DNA from: Lycium barbarum
Lineage: Eukaryota > Streptophyta > Magnoliopsida > Solanales > Solanaceae
NCBI RefSeq assembly: GCF_019175385.1
Contig: NC_083342.1
Span: forward strand, 122,698,376-122,762,375
Direction of reading: 5' to 3'
DNA: 64,000 bases
Within the stretch, counting starts at the first letter, position 1. Every line of letters begins with the position of its first letter. Below are positions 1 through 11,869 of this stretch, piece by piece. The translations under genes were made by a program, and so were the position numbers. The notes under the pieces are model-generated. The model was given only the letters and a program-made list of their open reading frames with translations. It made no database searches and had not been told where the DNA came from.

Positions 1-2152
1 TCCTAATTTAACGTGGTCCATAGGACATAGAATACAACATATAATGGATATACTACAAGAAAAATGTACTCATATACAAATACAAAAACAGTTAAAAGAA
101 AATGAAATGAACTTTTGTAAAAGCGTAGTTTACACTACACAAAGTTATGATAAAGACAATTATAAAAAGAAAAAGCATAAAAAATACCGAACGCAGTATA
201 ATAGAAATTATCCTCAATATAATAGAAAGAAATATTATCTTAGAAAATCATCAGCTAGAAAACCTTATTTAGATAGAAATAGGCATGTAAGAAAATATCG
301 AACAGAAAGAAATTATAGAAATAAATTAGAATGCTTCACTTGTGGAAGTGTAGAACACTTAGCAAATACATGTCCAAAAAGAATAAATAATAAGACAAGA
401 AATTCCCAGCTAATTGAAGATTTTCAAGAAACATTAATAAATGTAGACGAATATATGTCAGATACAGAAAGCATATATTCTATAGTAAGTGTAGACACTG
501 AAGAAAAAATCAAAACAGACTCATCAGATTCAGAAGCAGACGAATTAATTAATGAAATAGGATTAGAAAATCTAGACTTAGAAGCAATGGATAATTTAGC
601 AAATATAGCCGAAGAGTGTAACCATGAGTTTGAACGAAATAAAGGATTGGATAGTAATGCATGTTTCTTTTGTAAATGGTATCCTAGTAGAGACAAAAGA
701 GTTAAATGTAAAAATTGTTACATAGAAGGATGTACAATGTGTATAGAAAAAGAATTTAAAACAAAAATAAATAAAGAAACAACTCATAAGAAAATTGAAG
801 ACCCTACTATTAGTCTAAGAATAATAACATTAGAAACAAGAATAAATGAACTAGAAACCAGATTATGTAACCTAGAAAGAGGAAAACAAAGAGAAGTAGA
901 TAGTGAAGACGAAGAAATAAGATTATCAAATATACAACCAATAATGAAACCATTAACAATAATACCAGAAGAATCTCAAGCAGAATTAATGAGCATAGAA
1001 GACCATGAAGCATTAGTATGTAATGAAGATAAAAAATTAGGAACAATAAAAATACTTGCAAGAATTAAAATAGATGATTATGAGATAGAAACGTTAGCAT
1101 TAGTAGATTCAGGGTGCACAAAGTGCATAATAAATAAAAGAATAGTTCCACCTAATTTAATAAAAATTCTAGAAAAACCAGTTGCGGCCATGCAAATGGA
1201 TGGAACCCATAATATATATAGACATTATGTTCATAAAGCCTACATTAGCTTTATAAATACATGTTCAGAGTTTTACAAACCAAGTTATAAAATGGATAAG
1301 ATATGGGTAAGAGACCTTAATATAAATGTAGACTTTGTCATAGGATTAGACTTCATGTTACATAATAATGGTAGCTGTATGATTACAAGAGATGGAGTAA
1401 TTTTCTTAAAAAATATTACTCATACACCAGTACAAGTTCTTAAGACTGAAACAAGGATTCGTCATAAAAAGATCCCTACCACAGACCTGCAAAAGAAAAA
1501 AGATAGTTGTTGTAAAGAATGTGAAGAAAAGAATACATGTTGTAAAGAAAAACAAGAAATAAAAAATTTAACTTTAGAAGAAAAAGAAATTCTAGAAGAA
1601 GAGGAGTTGCTAGAAAAAGATTATACTTTAATAGATATAGAGACAGAGTTATATAATTTTAAAACAGGAATAGAAAAAATAGGAATAATAAAAAATCAAA
1701 AGGACCTAGATAATATAATAAAAATTCTAGATGAAATAGAAATTATTGGAGAAAAACCATTAAAACACTGGAAAAATAACAGGATTGTATGTAAATTAGA
1801 TATAATAAATCCAGACTATATAATTAAAACAGCATCTATTGAAGCAACAAATCAAGATGTAGAAGATTTTAAAGTACAAATAAAAGAACTATTGGACTTA
1901 GGAGTAATACGGAGATCTACTTCTAAACATAGATCAGCAGCATTTATGGTAAGAAATCATAGTGAAATAGTAAGAGGAAAAGCAAGAATGGTAATAAATT
2001 ATAAAAGACTTAATGATAACACTAGAACAGATGGATATAAGTTACCAGACAAAACAGAACTAATAAATAGAATACAAGGAAAGAAAATATTTAGCAAATT
2101 TGATTGTAAATCAGGATATTGGCAGGTACGAATGCATGAAGATAGTATAGAA
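1..2152 (+). pseudogene. U1: internal polyprotein fragment (capsid to RT)
   Basis: Open in one frame from base 2. It covers the end of the capsid core, the basic region, the CX2CX4HX4C zinc knuckle (332-376), the second Cys-rich cluster, the aspartic protease DSG motif (near 1108) and the first part of reverse transcriptase, up to the FDCKSGYW motif. It stops just before the tract leading to the YVDD box. The reading frame runs on for 11 codons into unrelated antisense leader DNA and stops at 2185, so the last residues are not viral protein. The 5' side is cut by the window edge. The fragment lacks RT catalytic residues and RNase H and cannot make a functional enzyme. Confidence 0.9.
2148..2152. 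other. Inversion junction U1/U2 with 5-bp microhomology
   Basis: Plus-sense polyprotein (U1) is joined to minus-sense leader (U2). The bases TAGAA occur at this point in both parents: in the RT sequence, and in the antisense leader. That makes it a 5-bp microhomology join. The same leader position in the mirror arm is 24489-24493, where the sequence continues normally into the PBS. This is where symmetry with the right arm ends. Confidence 0.85.
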
Positions 2153-2316
2153 AGAAAGATAGAAATATGGTATTGTGGTTTTTAGCTTATATGTTAAACA
2201 ATCCTACTCGGTACTTCCTCACTCCTTGAATCTTCTTATCATGTAGGTGTTTTTCTTATTTTCTGCCTATTCTCCCAATTTTTATATTTTTATATTTTTC
2301 GTTTTTTCATTTTTTC

Positions 2317-2361
<45 letters not shown>

Positions 2362-2574
2362 AAGTCTGTTTAGTTATGAATCTTTATTACACTGTTCATC
2401 TCTTTCTCTTAATCTTGGTTCTTAATATCCGTCTTCTTTAACCACACCCCGGTTACCATGGCCAACATCGTCCTTTTATCATTTGGACATTAAAACGGCC
2501 TTTCAAACACCTAGGAATTTACAGGTTAATCCATCGAGTTCATTAAGAAATTAAGAGAATAACCATATACTAAG
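2148..2574 (-). repeat. U2 leader block R, truncated at PBS end
   Basis: Leader block with the 40-base poly(A) tract (poly-T here, 2318-2357), an AATAAA, and a strong-context short uORF. The PBS-proximal end, about 80 bp including the PBS, is removed by the inversion junction. Confidence 0.85.
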
Positions 2575-3573
2575 AGTAATAGATTCATAACAACAGGTAA
2601 GTAATTACTCAAACATAATATTTTAATTCAACATAATATTGAACATAAAATAATTTACATAGTAGGGAGATTAGTACAGAAAACATAGATAAAAACTTAC
2701 ATGTCTGAAGATGGAGAGAGGTTTCCCTTTCGGGGAACCCGAAAAACTACTTCACACTAAAAGAAAATTACTGGAAAGATTAAAACTATTTTACAGGGAA
2801 GTTATATTACAAAGGATTTTATTGGGAAAAGGAGTTGGGGCATTTTTGGAAGGGAAGAGGAATATGGAGTGGTTGGTGAGAGAATTTTTTGTTGAAGGCT
2901 TTTTTGGTGATTGTGTCTTGCTTCTTGATCGATGTTAATTTTCTGATGCCCTCCTTCTCTGCAAAACACTGCTATTTATAGGAGTCTGACGGACTTCAAA
3001 TGCGGACTTCAAATTTGTGAAGAATCTTTTGAGTTCAGCCGGGTACTCTTAGGGCCCCATCGTCACATGAAACTTTTCAAAAGATACTTTATAATTTTGT
3101 CCGTTTGCTGAGCTGTCCCATTTCTAGATAAAACTACTACTTTATTACAGCTACTTTAATAAAATCTGGTCTTCTTTTTTCTGAACTGTCAACATTATTG
3201 CTCCAACGTGTCTTGAAAAATTACAAAGTCCAAAATCAAAAGTCTTCTACCTCTATTATTGAGCTTGTCTCATCTCATTTTTCTAAAAGATGACTAATGT
3301 CCTTGTCTCTCTCTTTTCCATACCTTTGTCTTTAATTATTGATGCTTTTGTCATTTTTTTAATGTCCTTGTTTCTCTTTTCTATGTCTTTGTCCTCATGA
3401 TCCACCGAACTAAATCTTCCAAGTCATGACTTTCTTTCTACTTCACTTTGTCTTTTCCTTTCATGACTTTTTCTCTACTTCACCTTTGTCTTTTTCTTTC
3501 ATCTTTTTCTGAACCATGTCTAACCATGTCTTTTCAAATCTCTCTTTTTTTTTTTTTTTTTTTTTTAACTGAT
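2575..3573 (-). promoter_or_regulatory. U2 intergenic region: promoter and leader start
   Basis: TATA box TATAAATA at 2973-2980. The upstream side (2981-3573) is purine-rich in sense and follows the TAV stop. It includes the 10-bp duplication (near 3520-3540) shared with U3 and U6. The transcript start should lie about 30 nt downstream of the TATA, followed by the leader hairpin and a GTAAGT donor-like site. An open frame antisense to the leader (2711-2938) has no recognisable product, and I treat it as chance. Confidence 0.75.
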
Positions 3574-4812
3574 CTAAGTGTCTAAATTGTGTAGGGCAAT
3601 TGAGTCAAAACTCATGCCTGAATCTACATCATTTGGATCTTGCGAGTCTTGAAAATTAATATCTTCTCCTTCAAAATCTGAATGGACTGGTGACATCGCT
3701 TGTCTTGGAGATAATTCTGGACTAGGATCTTTGACTATATATTTATCTTTTTCTTTTGTCTGAAAAAATCTTTCTAGTGTCTCTTTTACTATATTTTCTA
3801 TTTTTTCATTTTTCTTCTTTTTTGCAAGTGTGCTTTTCCTTGTAGAAGCCGCTCCCTGCGTAAGTGTCTTTGGTAGTCTCCGTCTGGTTTGGAGAGATGA
3901 ACATCCCTCGTCTTCACTTTTTGGCAAAGTGACAGCCATTAACGGATTTGATAAGTCTTTACCGGCTACCGTTTGAACCGGACTAGCTGTATCTTTACCC
4001 GATACAGTGGGTCTAATTGCATTCATTGGGGAATGCACACCCGTCTCATCCATTTTTTTCTGAGATGGAGAACTCTGAGACTGCATCAATTCGAATTTTA
4101 ATGCTTGTAGTCTTTGTTCTAATGTCTTCACCTGATCCAAGAGTTGCATTTTTTCTTGAACCAATGTCTCTTTTTGCTGGTTTAGTCTTTTGACTACATC
4201 AGTCATGGTAGAACAATGGTCGCAAAAGATTATTTTGTCTGTGTCTTTTTGTACATTGTACTGGGGAATTTTGTCTGGGTTTTGTCTGAGAGCTGGAGAA
4301 ATATAATAATTTGGACCCAATGTGCCTCTAGCATAATCTAATGCTTCAGTAAAATTATTAAATCCCTTAAAAAGAGGTTTTCTTATGTCTTTAATAGAGT
4401 CTACAACTTCTATCCAAGTCTGAAAAATACCATTAGTTTTACCGTGAACTACAACATAAAATTTAAATTTTTTGTCTAAATTTCGGTCTGTAAAATATTG
4501 ACAAAGTGCATTTATAGTGGCTACAAAATGTTTAGCTCCGTCTTTTTTATTACGCGAAATCCATAAATTATCCACTAAGCATCTTTGTTGTCTATCTATT
4601 ACATATTCTGGTAATACTTTAAAAGTCCAATTTGATGGCTGATAGACTACTAAATTATTGGCTCCGAATTGTATTCTTTCTTCCATAGCATTTCTTTCTA
4701 ATAAAGATGTAGGTCTAAAATGAAGGTTACCTAATACTGTCTGTCTGTATGTGTCTTGGGTTGAGGCTATGCCTTTCCCCTTGTCTGCTGTCTGAGAACT
4801 GGAAGGTCTCAT
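3574..4812 (-). CDS. U2 transactivator/viroplasmin (ORF5)
   Basis: 412-aa intact TAV. The first AUG is at 4812. The frame also opens three codons upstream at a TTG, which I do not take as the eukaryotic start. It differs from the reference copy (U7) by Thr instead of Met in the KTLxQGA segment. It follows the polyprotein stop by 18 nt. Full domain description is given under U7. Confidence 0.9.
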   Translation of the reverse strand: MRPSSSQTADKGKGIASTQDTYRQTVLGNLHFRPTSLLERNAMEERIQFGANNLVVYQPSNWTFKVLPEYVIDRQQRCLVDNLWISRNKKDGAKHFVATINALCQYFTDRNLDKKFKFYVVVHGKTNGIFQTWIEVVDSIKDIRKPLFKGFNNFTEALDYARGTLGPNYYISPALRQNPDKIPQYNVQKDTDKIIFCDHCSTMTDVVKRLNQQKETLVQEKMQLLDQVKTLEQRLQALKFELMQSQSSPSQKKMDETGVHSPMNAIRPTVSGKDTASPVQTVAGKDLSNPLMAVTLPKSEDEGCSSLQTRRRLPKTLTQGAASTRKSTLAKKKKNEKIENIVKETLERFFQTKEKDKYIVKDPSPELSPRQAMSPVHSDFEGEDINFQDSQDPNDVDSGMSFDSIALHNLDT

Positions 4813-4830
4813 GCTGTCCAAATAAAAAAT

Positions 4831-7800
4831 TTAGTTAGCAGTAATATTTAATCTACTTAATTGATCTGCTAAATTATTATCTTTTCCTTTTATATGTTCA
4901 AATTTTAAATTATAAATTGAAATGGTATCTAAAAAATTTAGTCATCGTCTTCTACTACTATTTTTATCATTTATCTTTTGATAGAATTTAACTATAGCTT
5001 CACAGTCTGTTCTAACTAGTATTTCTGGTTTATTTAAAATATATAGTCTGAAACTATTTAATCCATATATTACGGCTAAGATTTCTGCATCTATACTACT
5101 CATATTTCCTTTTTCTTTATACTTACCACTTTGATAAGCACATATCTTTTCTTCATTTTTATTACTATACTTACTAGGTTTTGCTTTTAATACTGCTCCC
5201 CATCCTTCAAAACTACCGTCTGTTTCTATAATTAAATAGTCTGTTTCTAGTGGCATATTTAAATCTGGAATGTTTTTTATTTTTTCTTTTATTTTTTGTA
5301 CTAATTTAATGTCTTCAGTATTAAAGTGTTTTTGACCATTTGATCCAGTCTTTGAATATAATGGTCCTGCTATTTTTCCTAAATCTTTTATAAAATTTCT
5401 AGCATAATTGACTATTCCTAAAAATTTTTTGTAATTCTTTAACATTGTCTAACTTGTCTGGCATTTCTAAAGCTTTTTTGGCTATATGAGGTTGTAATTT
5501 TATCTTACCTTCTCCTAGTACTACTCCAAAAAAGTTTATATAATTTTTACATAATTCCATTTTCTTTTTACTAATTATTATCCCATTTTCTACAAATAAT
5601 CTAAATACCGTTTGTAGGTGTCCTAAATGTTCTTTAATATCTTTACTAAATACTAATATATCATCTACATATACTAATACAAACCTTTTATATTCTCCAA
5701 ATATACTATCCATTTTTCTTTGAAAAATTGGTGGAGCTGTCTTTAATCCAAATGGCATTACTAACCATTCGAAATGTCCTTCAGGACAGGTGAATGCAGT
5801 CCATTCTATACTATCTTCATGCATTCGTACCTGCCAATATCCTGATTTACAATCAAATTTGCTAAATATTTTCTTTCCTTGTATTCTATTTATTAGTTCT
5901 GTTTTGTCTGGTAACTTATATCCATCTGTTCTAGTGTTATCATTAAGTCTTTTATAATTTATTACCATTCTTGCTTTTCCTCTTACTATTTCACTATGAT
6001 TTCTTACCATAAATGCTGCTGATCTATGTTTAGAAGTAGATCTCCGTATTACTCCTAAGTCCAATAGTTCTTTTATTTGTACTTTAAAATCTTCTACATC
6101 TTGATTTGTTGCTTCAATAGATGCTGTTTTAATTATATAGTCTGGATTTATTATATCTAATTTACATACAATCCTGTTATTTTTCCAGTGTTTTAATGGT
6201 TTTTCTCCAATAATTTCTATTTCATCTAGAATTTTTATTATATTATCTAGGTCCTTTTGATTTTTTATTATTCCTATTTTTTCTATTCCTGTTTTAAAAT
6301 TATATAACTCTGTCTCTATATCTATTAAAGTATAATCTTTTTCTAGCAACTCCTCTTCTTCTAGAATTTCTTTTTCTTCTAAAGTTAAATTTTTTATTTC
6401 TTGTTTTTCTTTACAACATGTATTCTTTTCTTCACATTCTTTACAACAACTATCTTTTTTCTTTTGCAGGTCTGTGGTAGGGATCTTTTTATGACGAATC
6501 CTTGTTTCAGTCTTAAGAACTTGTACTGGTGTATGAGTAATATTTTTTAAGAAAATTACTCCATCTCTTGTAATCATACAGCTACCATTATTATGTAACA
6601 TGAAGTCTAATCCTATGACAAAGTCTACATTTATATTAAGGTCTCTTACCCATATCTTATCCATTTTATAACTTGGTTTGTAAAACTCTGAACATGTATT
6701 TATAAAGCTAATGTAGGCTTTATGAACATAATGTCTATATATATTATGGGTTCCATCCATTTGCATGGCCGCAACTGGTTTTTCTAGAATTTTTATTAAA
6801 TTAGGTGGAACTATTCTTTTATTTATTATGCACTTTGTGCACCCTGAATCTACTAATGCTAACGTTTCTATCTCATAATCATCTATTTTAATTCTTGCAA
6901 GTATTTTTATTGTTCCTAATTTTTTATCTTCATTACATACTAATGCTTCATGGTCTTCTATGCTCATTAATTCTGCTTGAGATTCTTCTGGTATTATTGT
7001 TAATGGTTTCATTATTGGTTGTATATTTGATAATCTTATTTCTTCGTCTTCACTATCTACTTCTCTTTGTTTTCCTCTTTCTAGGTTACATAATCTGGTT
7101 TCTAGTTCATTTATTCTTGTTTCTAATGTTATTATTCTTAGACTAATAGTAGGGTCTTCAATTTTCTTATGAGTTGTTTCTTTATTTATTTTTGTTTTAA
7201 ATTCTTTTTCTATACACATTGTACATCCTTCTATGTAACAATTTTTACATTTAACTCTTTTGTCTCTACTAGGATACCATTTACAAAAGAAACATGCATT
7301 ACTATCCAATCCTTTATTTCGTTCAAACTCATGGTTACACTCTTCGGCTATATTTGCTAAATTATCCATTGCTTCTAAGTCTAGATTTTCTAATCCTATT
7401 TCATTAATTAATTCGTCTGCTTCTGAATCTGATGAGTCTGTTTTGATTTTTTCTTCAGTGTCTACACTTACTATAGAATATATGCTTTCTGTATCTGACA
7501 TATATTCGTCTACATTTATTAATGTTTCTTGAAAATCTTCAATTAGCTGGGAATTTCTTGTCTTATTATTTATTCTTTTTGGACATGTATTTGCTAAGTG
7601 TTCTACACTTCCACAAGTGAAGCATTCTAATTTATTTCTATAATTTCTTTCTGTTCGATATTTTCTTACATGCCTATTTCTATCTAAATAAGGTTTTCTA
7701 GCTGATGATTTTCTAAGATAATATTTCTTTCTATTATATTGAGGATAATTTCTATTATACTGCGTTCGGTATTTTTTATGCTTTTTCTTTTTATAATTGT

Positions 7801-9553
7801 CTTTATCATAACTTTGTGTAGTGTAAACTACGCTTTTACAAAAGTTCATTTCATTTTCTTTTAACTGTTTTTGTATTTGTATATGAGTACATTTTTCTTG
7901 TAGTATATCCATTATATGTTGTATTCTATGTCCTATGGACCACGTTAAATTAGGATTCTGCATTACTCCGTCTCTTTTATTCCATCTATCTTCTATTTCT
8001 CTTCCTAAGGCTCCTGGTAGTTTATTAAATAATTTTTTACCTAATTCTTGATCAAATGCATTTCCACTAATAGTACAGTAGTAAAAATAATCATTTAAAA
8101 ATTTCTTAATATGAAACCAACTACTTATGCTTAGTTGTTCTAATTTTATTACTGCATTTCTTTGTAGTACTAATAATCCACTATTTGGATCTTCCCCTGT
8201 AATTAAAGTATGTATTTTATTAGTAAAATTATATGGGTTTGCTCCCATGGATACTAGGTGTTGAAATTCCATTGGAAAATTTTCTTTATAAGCTTCCCAT
8301 AAAGCTTTGGCTGATTCTCCTAAAAATGTTTCTAAATATTTATACATTGTTTCTGCGTCTGTTTCACTATATGTTTTTATATAGTCTGCTACTACTATTC
8401 CTTTCCAAAGATCTATCACTGAATTCCATCTTTGCGGGTCATGTGCTGCTATATTTAATATTTTACCTTTATTACCTCCTTCTTGAAGAATAATGGGTTC
8501 TTCTATAGGCATTCTTTTTCCTGATGGTTTGACATTATTTAAAGGTTCTCCTCCTGTTCTAAAAACTCTTCTTCTAGGTACATTTCCTGTGCTAGTATCT
8601 ATAGTATATTGTTCTCCTGTTGTTCTTTGAAATGGACTAGAACTAGATGCACTAGATTCCATTAATTCTTTTTGGCTTATTATAGAGTCTATTTCTAGTT
8701 CGTCACCACTGTTTTGCATGTCTTCTAATATTTTATCAAAATCGTCTGATTTTCTTTGGTTTATCTGTTCTACTCTATATCCCCAATTATCAGTTCGGGC
8801 TTCACATAATTTAAAGTGACTTATGGTTTCTTCTATTGTTAATTCTCCTAACTTACATCCTTTACATTTAAAAAGCATATTTTTGTTTTCTTTTTGAAGT
8901 CTTTTTGCTTTTTCTATAGCTTCGTCTACCGCAAACTCGTCTTGTATTAATTCTATATTCATAAAAGTTGTGTCTGTAATTTCATTTTCGTCTAGAGTAC
9001 TTTCTTCTTCTATGTCGTTTTGTGGCATATAATTATAATTAGTAAAACGTACAGATGTCTCTCCCTTAGAATTAGTGTACATTAGGTGAGATTCTGGCTG
9101 TAAAATCTTTTTTGTATTAAAATCCTCTAGATTCCATTCCATCCCTGCATATTCTTCAGGGTTTATTTTTATAGGCTTTATTAGTCTTATTCCATTATTT
9201 CCCATTATTTCTACTACATCTTCTACCTTAATTTTAAATTTTGTATTACTATTATTAGTCATTTTTCCTAGAAATCCTATGCATATTAATAAATTATTAC
9301 CGTCACACATCTCTTCATATCCCTTGGTCTGTATTCCTATTTTTATGTGCTTTCCAAATTCTGCTAAATTCATTATAAAATCTGGGCTAATATAAAATAT
9401 TCCTCCATTATTTGTCATGTCTACTTCCGTTAGTCCTATTATTGATTTTTTCATGTCTGACCATCTATCGTCATAAATTACTATTAAAGCTTTGGTTCCT
9501 AAGTTTTTTCTAGTTAGTCCTTTTAATCCTACTACTATTAATCCTATATGCAT
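4831..9553 (-). pseudogene. U2 polyprotein ORF4b, broken by frameshift and stop
   Basis: Opens at the internal Met (9553) and carries most of the movement domain, capsid, both Cys clusters, protease and RT with YVDD. One extra base in a homopolymer (T-run 5425-5430, six instead of five) shifts the frame just after RT, ending the main frame at 5399. RNase H resumes in another frame, open to 4942, where the Trp codon after the Arg-Arg-Arg run is a TGA (4942-4944). The last 37 codons to 4831 remain readable. The catalytic RNase H Asp of the RTDCEA motif is intact here. Both lesions are also in U5, so they predate the inversion. A Leu to Phe change near 5535 is private to this arm. Confidence 0.9.
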
Positions 9554-9929
9554 TAAACTTCTTCCAGTATTTTTTTATTTGTCTTACGGCTACTGGGTCT
9601 ATTAAATTTATGGTAGTAATTTTAGTTCCTATGGCTGATATTTGTTCTTCTCTATAATGTCTATATAATTGAGCTGTACTTGAAAATTGTCTTATATTAT
9701 ATAGAGTTTTTGGATTTAACAGTTTCAATTGGTTTTGTTGGAAAATTTGTATATCTCTATCTACGTCTATTACCTCACTTAACTGTTGATTATTTTCTTC
9801 TGGAGTTCTTCTATTTAAAATTCTTGATAAGAAATTATTACTTATTCTATTATCTGAAAAATTTACTCTTTGTCTTTCTTGCCTTTCTGATCCTCCTTCG
9901 TTTCTTTGTCTAGTTGAAAGAAGGTCCAT
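9510..9929 (-). CDS. U2 ORF4a: polyprotein N-terminus, 139 aa
   Basis: Starts at an AUG in strong context (A at -3, G at +4). It encodes the N-terminal 118 or so polyprotein residues leading into the movement domain. A 7-base A-run in sense (9570-9576) moves translation into a short out-of-frame tail and a stop. It overlaps ORF4b by 44 nt. The U2 copy has a private substitution near 9696. Confidence 0.85.
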   Translation of the reverse strand: MDLLSTRQRNEGGSERQERQRVNFSDNRISNNFLSRILNRRTPEENNQQLSEVIDVDRDIQIFQQNQLKLLNPKTLYNIRQFSSTAQLYRHYREEQISAIGTKITTINLIDPVAVRQIKKYWKKFNAYRINSSRIKRTN

Positions 9930-10258
9930 TTTTGTGGTTTTCTAAGTACTTTAACTTTATCTTTTTGAGGTGTTATTTCTACCTTTTTTAATTGGTCTAT
10001 TAATTCGTCAACTTCTTTATTTTTAAACGTCTCTTTATTTTTTTCTCTTTGTTGTTCAGTTAACCACGAAATGCGTTCGTCTAATAATTCTAACCTTGGT
10101 ACTATTTTTTCTATTTTCTTTATTATTTCTAATATTAATGAAATTGTAGTAGTATTTTGTTGTATTATTATTTGGTCCGATTTAGCGCTAGGTATATAAT
10201 CTTTATAGTCTGCTGGTAAAGGTATAGATTTTTCTATTAATTTCGCGGCTTCTTCTTG
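9863..10258 (-). pseudogene. U2 ORF3, lacking its start
   Basis: Retains all but the first seven or so codons of the 138-aa ORF3. The native AUG and everything upstream (ORF2, ORF1, leader after the PBS) are deleted. The frame is entered only from filler DNA, with a TTG as the nearest start-like codon. The C-terminal basic tail is intact and overlaps the ORF4a start by 67 nt, as in the complete units. Confidence 0.85.
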
Positions 10259-10339
10259 ATAACACCTCAAAAAGATAAAGGTAGAAATAACACCTCAAAT
10301 TGGTGGAGCTGTCTTTAATCCAAATGGCATTACTAACCA
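10259..10339 (-). other. U2 deletion junction with templated filler
   Basis: Replaces the stretch from the PBS to the ORF3 start. It contains one sense-oriented RT fragment of about 43 bp (encoding the PFGLKTAPP region), then two overlapping inverted copies of a piece of ORF3 around the TPQKDK codons. It is mirrored exactly at 16315-16395. The filler is entirely made from the same element, and a TGG microhomology marks the PBS-side join. Confidence 0.85.
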
Positions 10340-10350
10340 AAAATCTTCTC

Positions 10351-10362
10351 GCTCTGATACCA
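10351..10362 (-). promoter_or_regulatory. tRNA-iMet primer-binding site, U2
   Basis: Sense TGGTATCAGAGC, the 12-base complement to the 3' end of plant initiator tRNA-Met. This primes minus-strand DNA synthesis in caulimovirids and many plant retroelements. Here the sequence after the PBS is filler rather than leader. Confidence 0.9.
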
Positions 10363-10603
10363 AAAGGGGATAGGGGGTTATATTTTTTGTTTCAATAGAT
10401 ATATAAGTCCTAAATATATAAGTTTTAATTTTTGTAGAAAGAAAGATAGAAATATGGTATTGTGGTTTTTAGCTTATATGTTAAACAATCCTACTCGGTA
10501 CTTCCTCACTCCTTGAATCTTCTTATCATGTAGGTGTTTTTCTTATTTTCTGCCTATTCTCCCAATTTTTATATTTTTATATTTTTCGTTTTTTCATTTT
10601 TTC

Positions 10604-10660
<57 letters not shown>

Positions 10661-10873
10661 AAGTCTGTTTAGTTATGAATCTTTATTACACTGTTCATCT
10701 CTTTCTCTTAATCTTGGTTCTTAATATCCGTCTTCTTTAACCACACCCCGGTTACCATGGCCAACATCGTCCTTTTATCATTTGGACATTAAAACGGCCT
10801 TTCAAACACCTAGGAATTTACAGGTTAATCCATCGAGTTCATTAAGAAATTAAGAGAATAACCATATACTAAG
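10357..10873 (-). repeat. Leader block R between U3 promoter and U2 PBS
   Basis: Single, unduplicated R block. Its poly(A) tract (poly-T here) is 52 bases (10605-10656), the longest I measured. The opposite arm has 48, which accounts for most of the arm-length offset at this point. Confidence 0.88.
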
Positions 10874-11869
10874 AGTAATAGATTCATAACAACAGGTAAG
10901 TAATTACTCAAACATAATATTTTAATTCAACATAATATTGAACATAAAATAATTTACATAGTAGGGAGATTAGTACAGAAAACATAGATAAAAACTTACA
11001 TGTCTGAAGATGGAGAGAGGTTTCCCTTTCGGGGAACCCGAAAAACTACTTCACACTAAAAGAAAATTACTGGAAAGATTAAAACTATTTTACAGGGAAG
11101 TTATATTACAAAGGATTTTATTGGGAAAAGGAGTTGGGGCATTTTTGGAAGGGAAGAGGAATATGGAGTGGTTGGTGAGAGAATTTTTTGTTGAAGGCTT
11201 TTTTGGTGATTGTGTCTTGCTTCTTGATCGATGTTAATTTTCTGATGCCCTCCTTCTCTGCAAAACACTGCTATTTATAGGAGTCTGACGGACTTCAAAT
11301 GCGGACTTCAAATTTGTGAAGAATCTTTTGAGTTCAGCCGGGTACTCTTAGGGCCCCATCGTCACATGAAACTTTTCAAAAGATACTTTATAATTTTGTC
11401 CGTTTGCTGAGCTGTCCCATTTCTAGATAAAACTACTACTTTATTACAGCTACTTTAATAAAATCTGGTCTTCTTTTTTCTGAACTGTCAACATTATTGC
11501 TCCAACGTGTCTTGAAAAATTACAAAGTCCAAAATCAAAAGTCTTCTACCTCTATTATTGAGCTTGTCTCATCTCATTTTTCTAAAAGATGACTAATGTC
11601 CTTGTCTCTCTCTTTTCCATACCTTTGTCTTTAATTATTGATGCTTTTGTCATTTTTTTAATGTCCTTGTTTCTCTTTTCTATGTCTTTGTCCTCATGAT
11701 CCACCGAACTAAATCTTCCAAGTCATGACTTTCTTTCTACTTCACTTTGTCTTTTCCTTTCATGACTTTTTCTCTACTTCACCTTTGTCTTTTTCTTTCA
11801 TCTTTTTCTGAACCATGTCTAACCATGTCTTTTCAAATCTCTCTTTTTTTTTTTTTTTTTTTAACTGAT
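10874..11869 (-). promoter_or_regulatory. U3 intergenic region: promoter and leader start
   Basis: TATA box at 11272-11279. It carries the 10-bp duplication before the TAV A-tract, and a base next to the TATA (ggagtc on the plus strand) shared with U2 and U4 but not with U5-U9. It drives transcription toward U2. Confidence 0.75.

Noticed and set aside
2318..2357. Poly-T/poly-A tracts as retrogene or SINE tails
   Set aside because: They are internal to the leader in every unit at the same place and are followed by leader and PBS, with no flanking target duplications.
2711..2938. 75-codon frame (starting MERGFPF) antisense to the leader, repeated in most units
   Set aside because: It lies antisense to the viral leader and hairpin, has no recognisable domain, and its conservation is explained by copy identity. 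It is disrupted by small indels near the N gap.
4813..4821. Upstream TTG as TAV start giving 415 aa
   Set aside because: TTG is not a usual plant start. An ATG with A at -3 follows three codons later, so I used the 412-aa form.
6895..7532. Hydrophobic Leu/Ile/Phe/Ser-rich frames of 63-90 codons opposite the polyprotein
   Set aside because: Reverse-strand shadows of AT-rich, Lys/Glu/Asn-rich coding sequence. They recur only because the polyprotein recurs.
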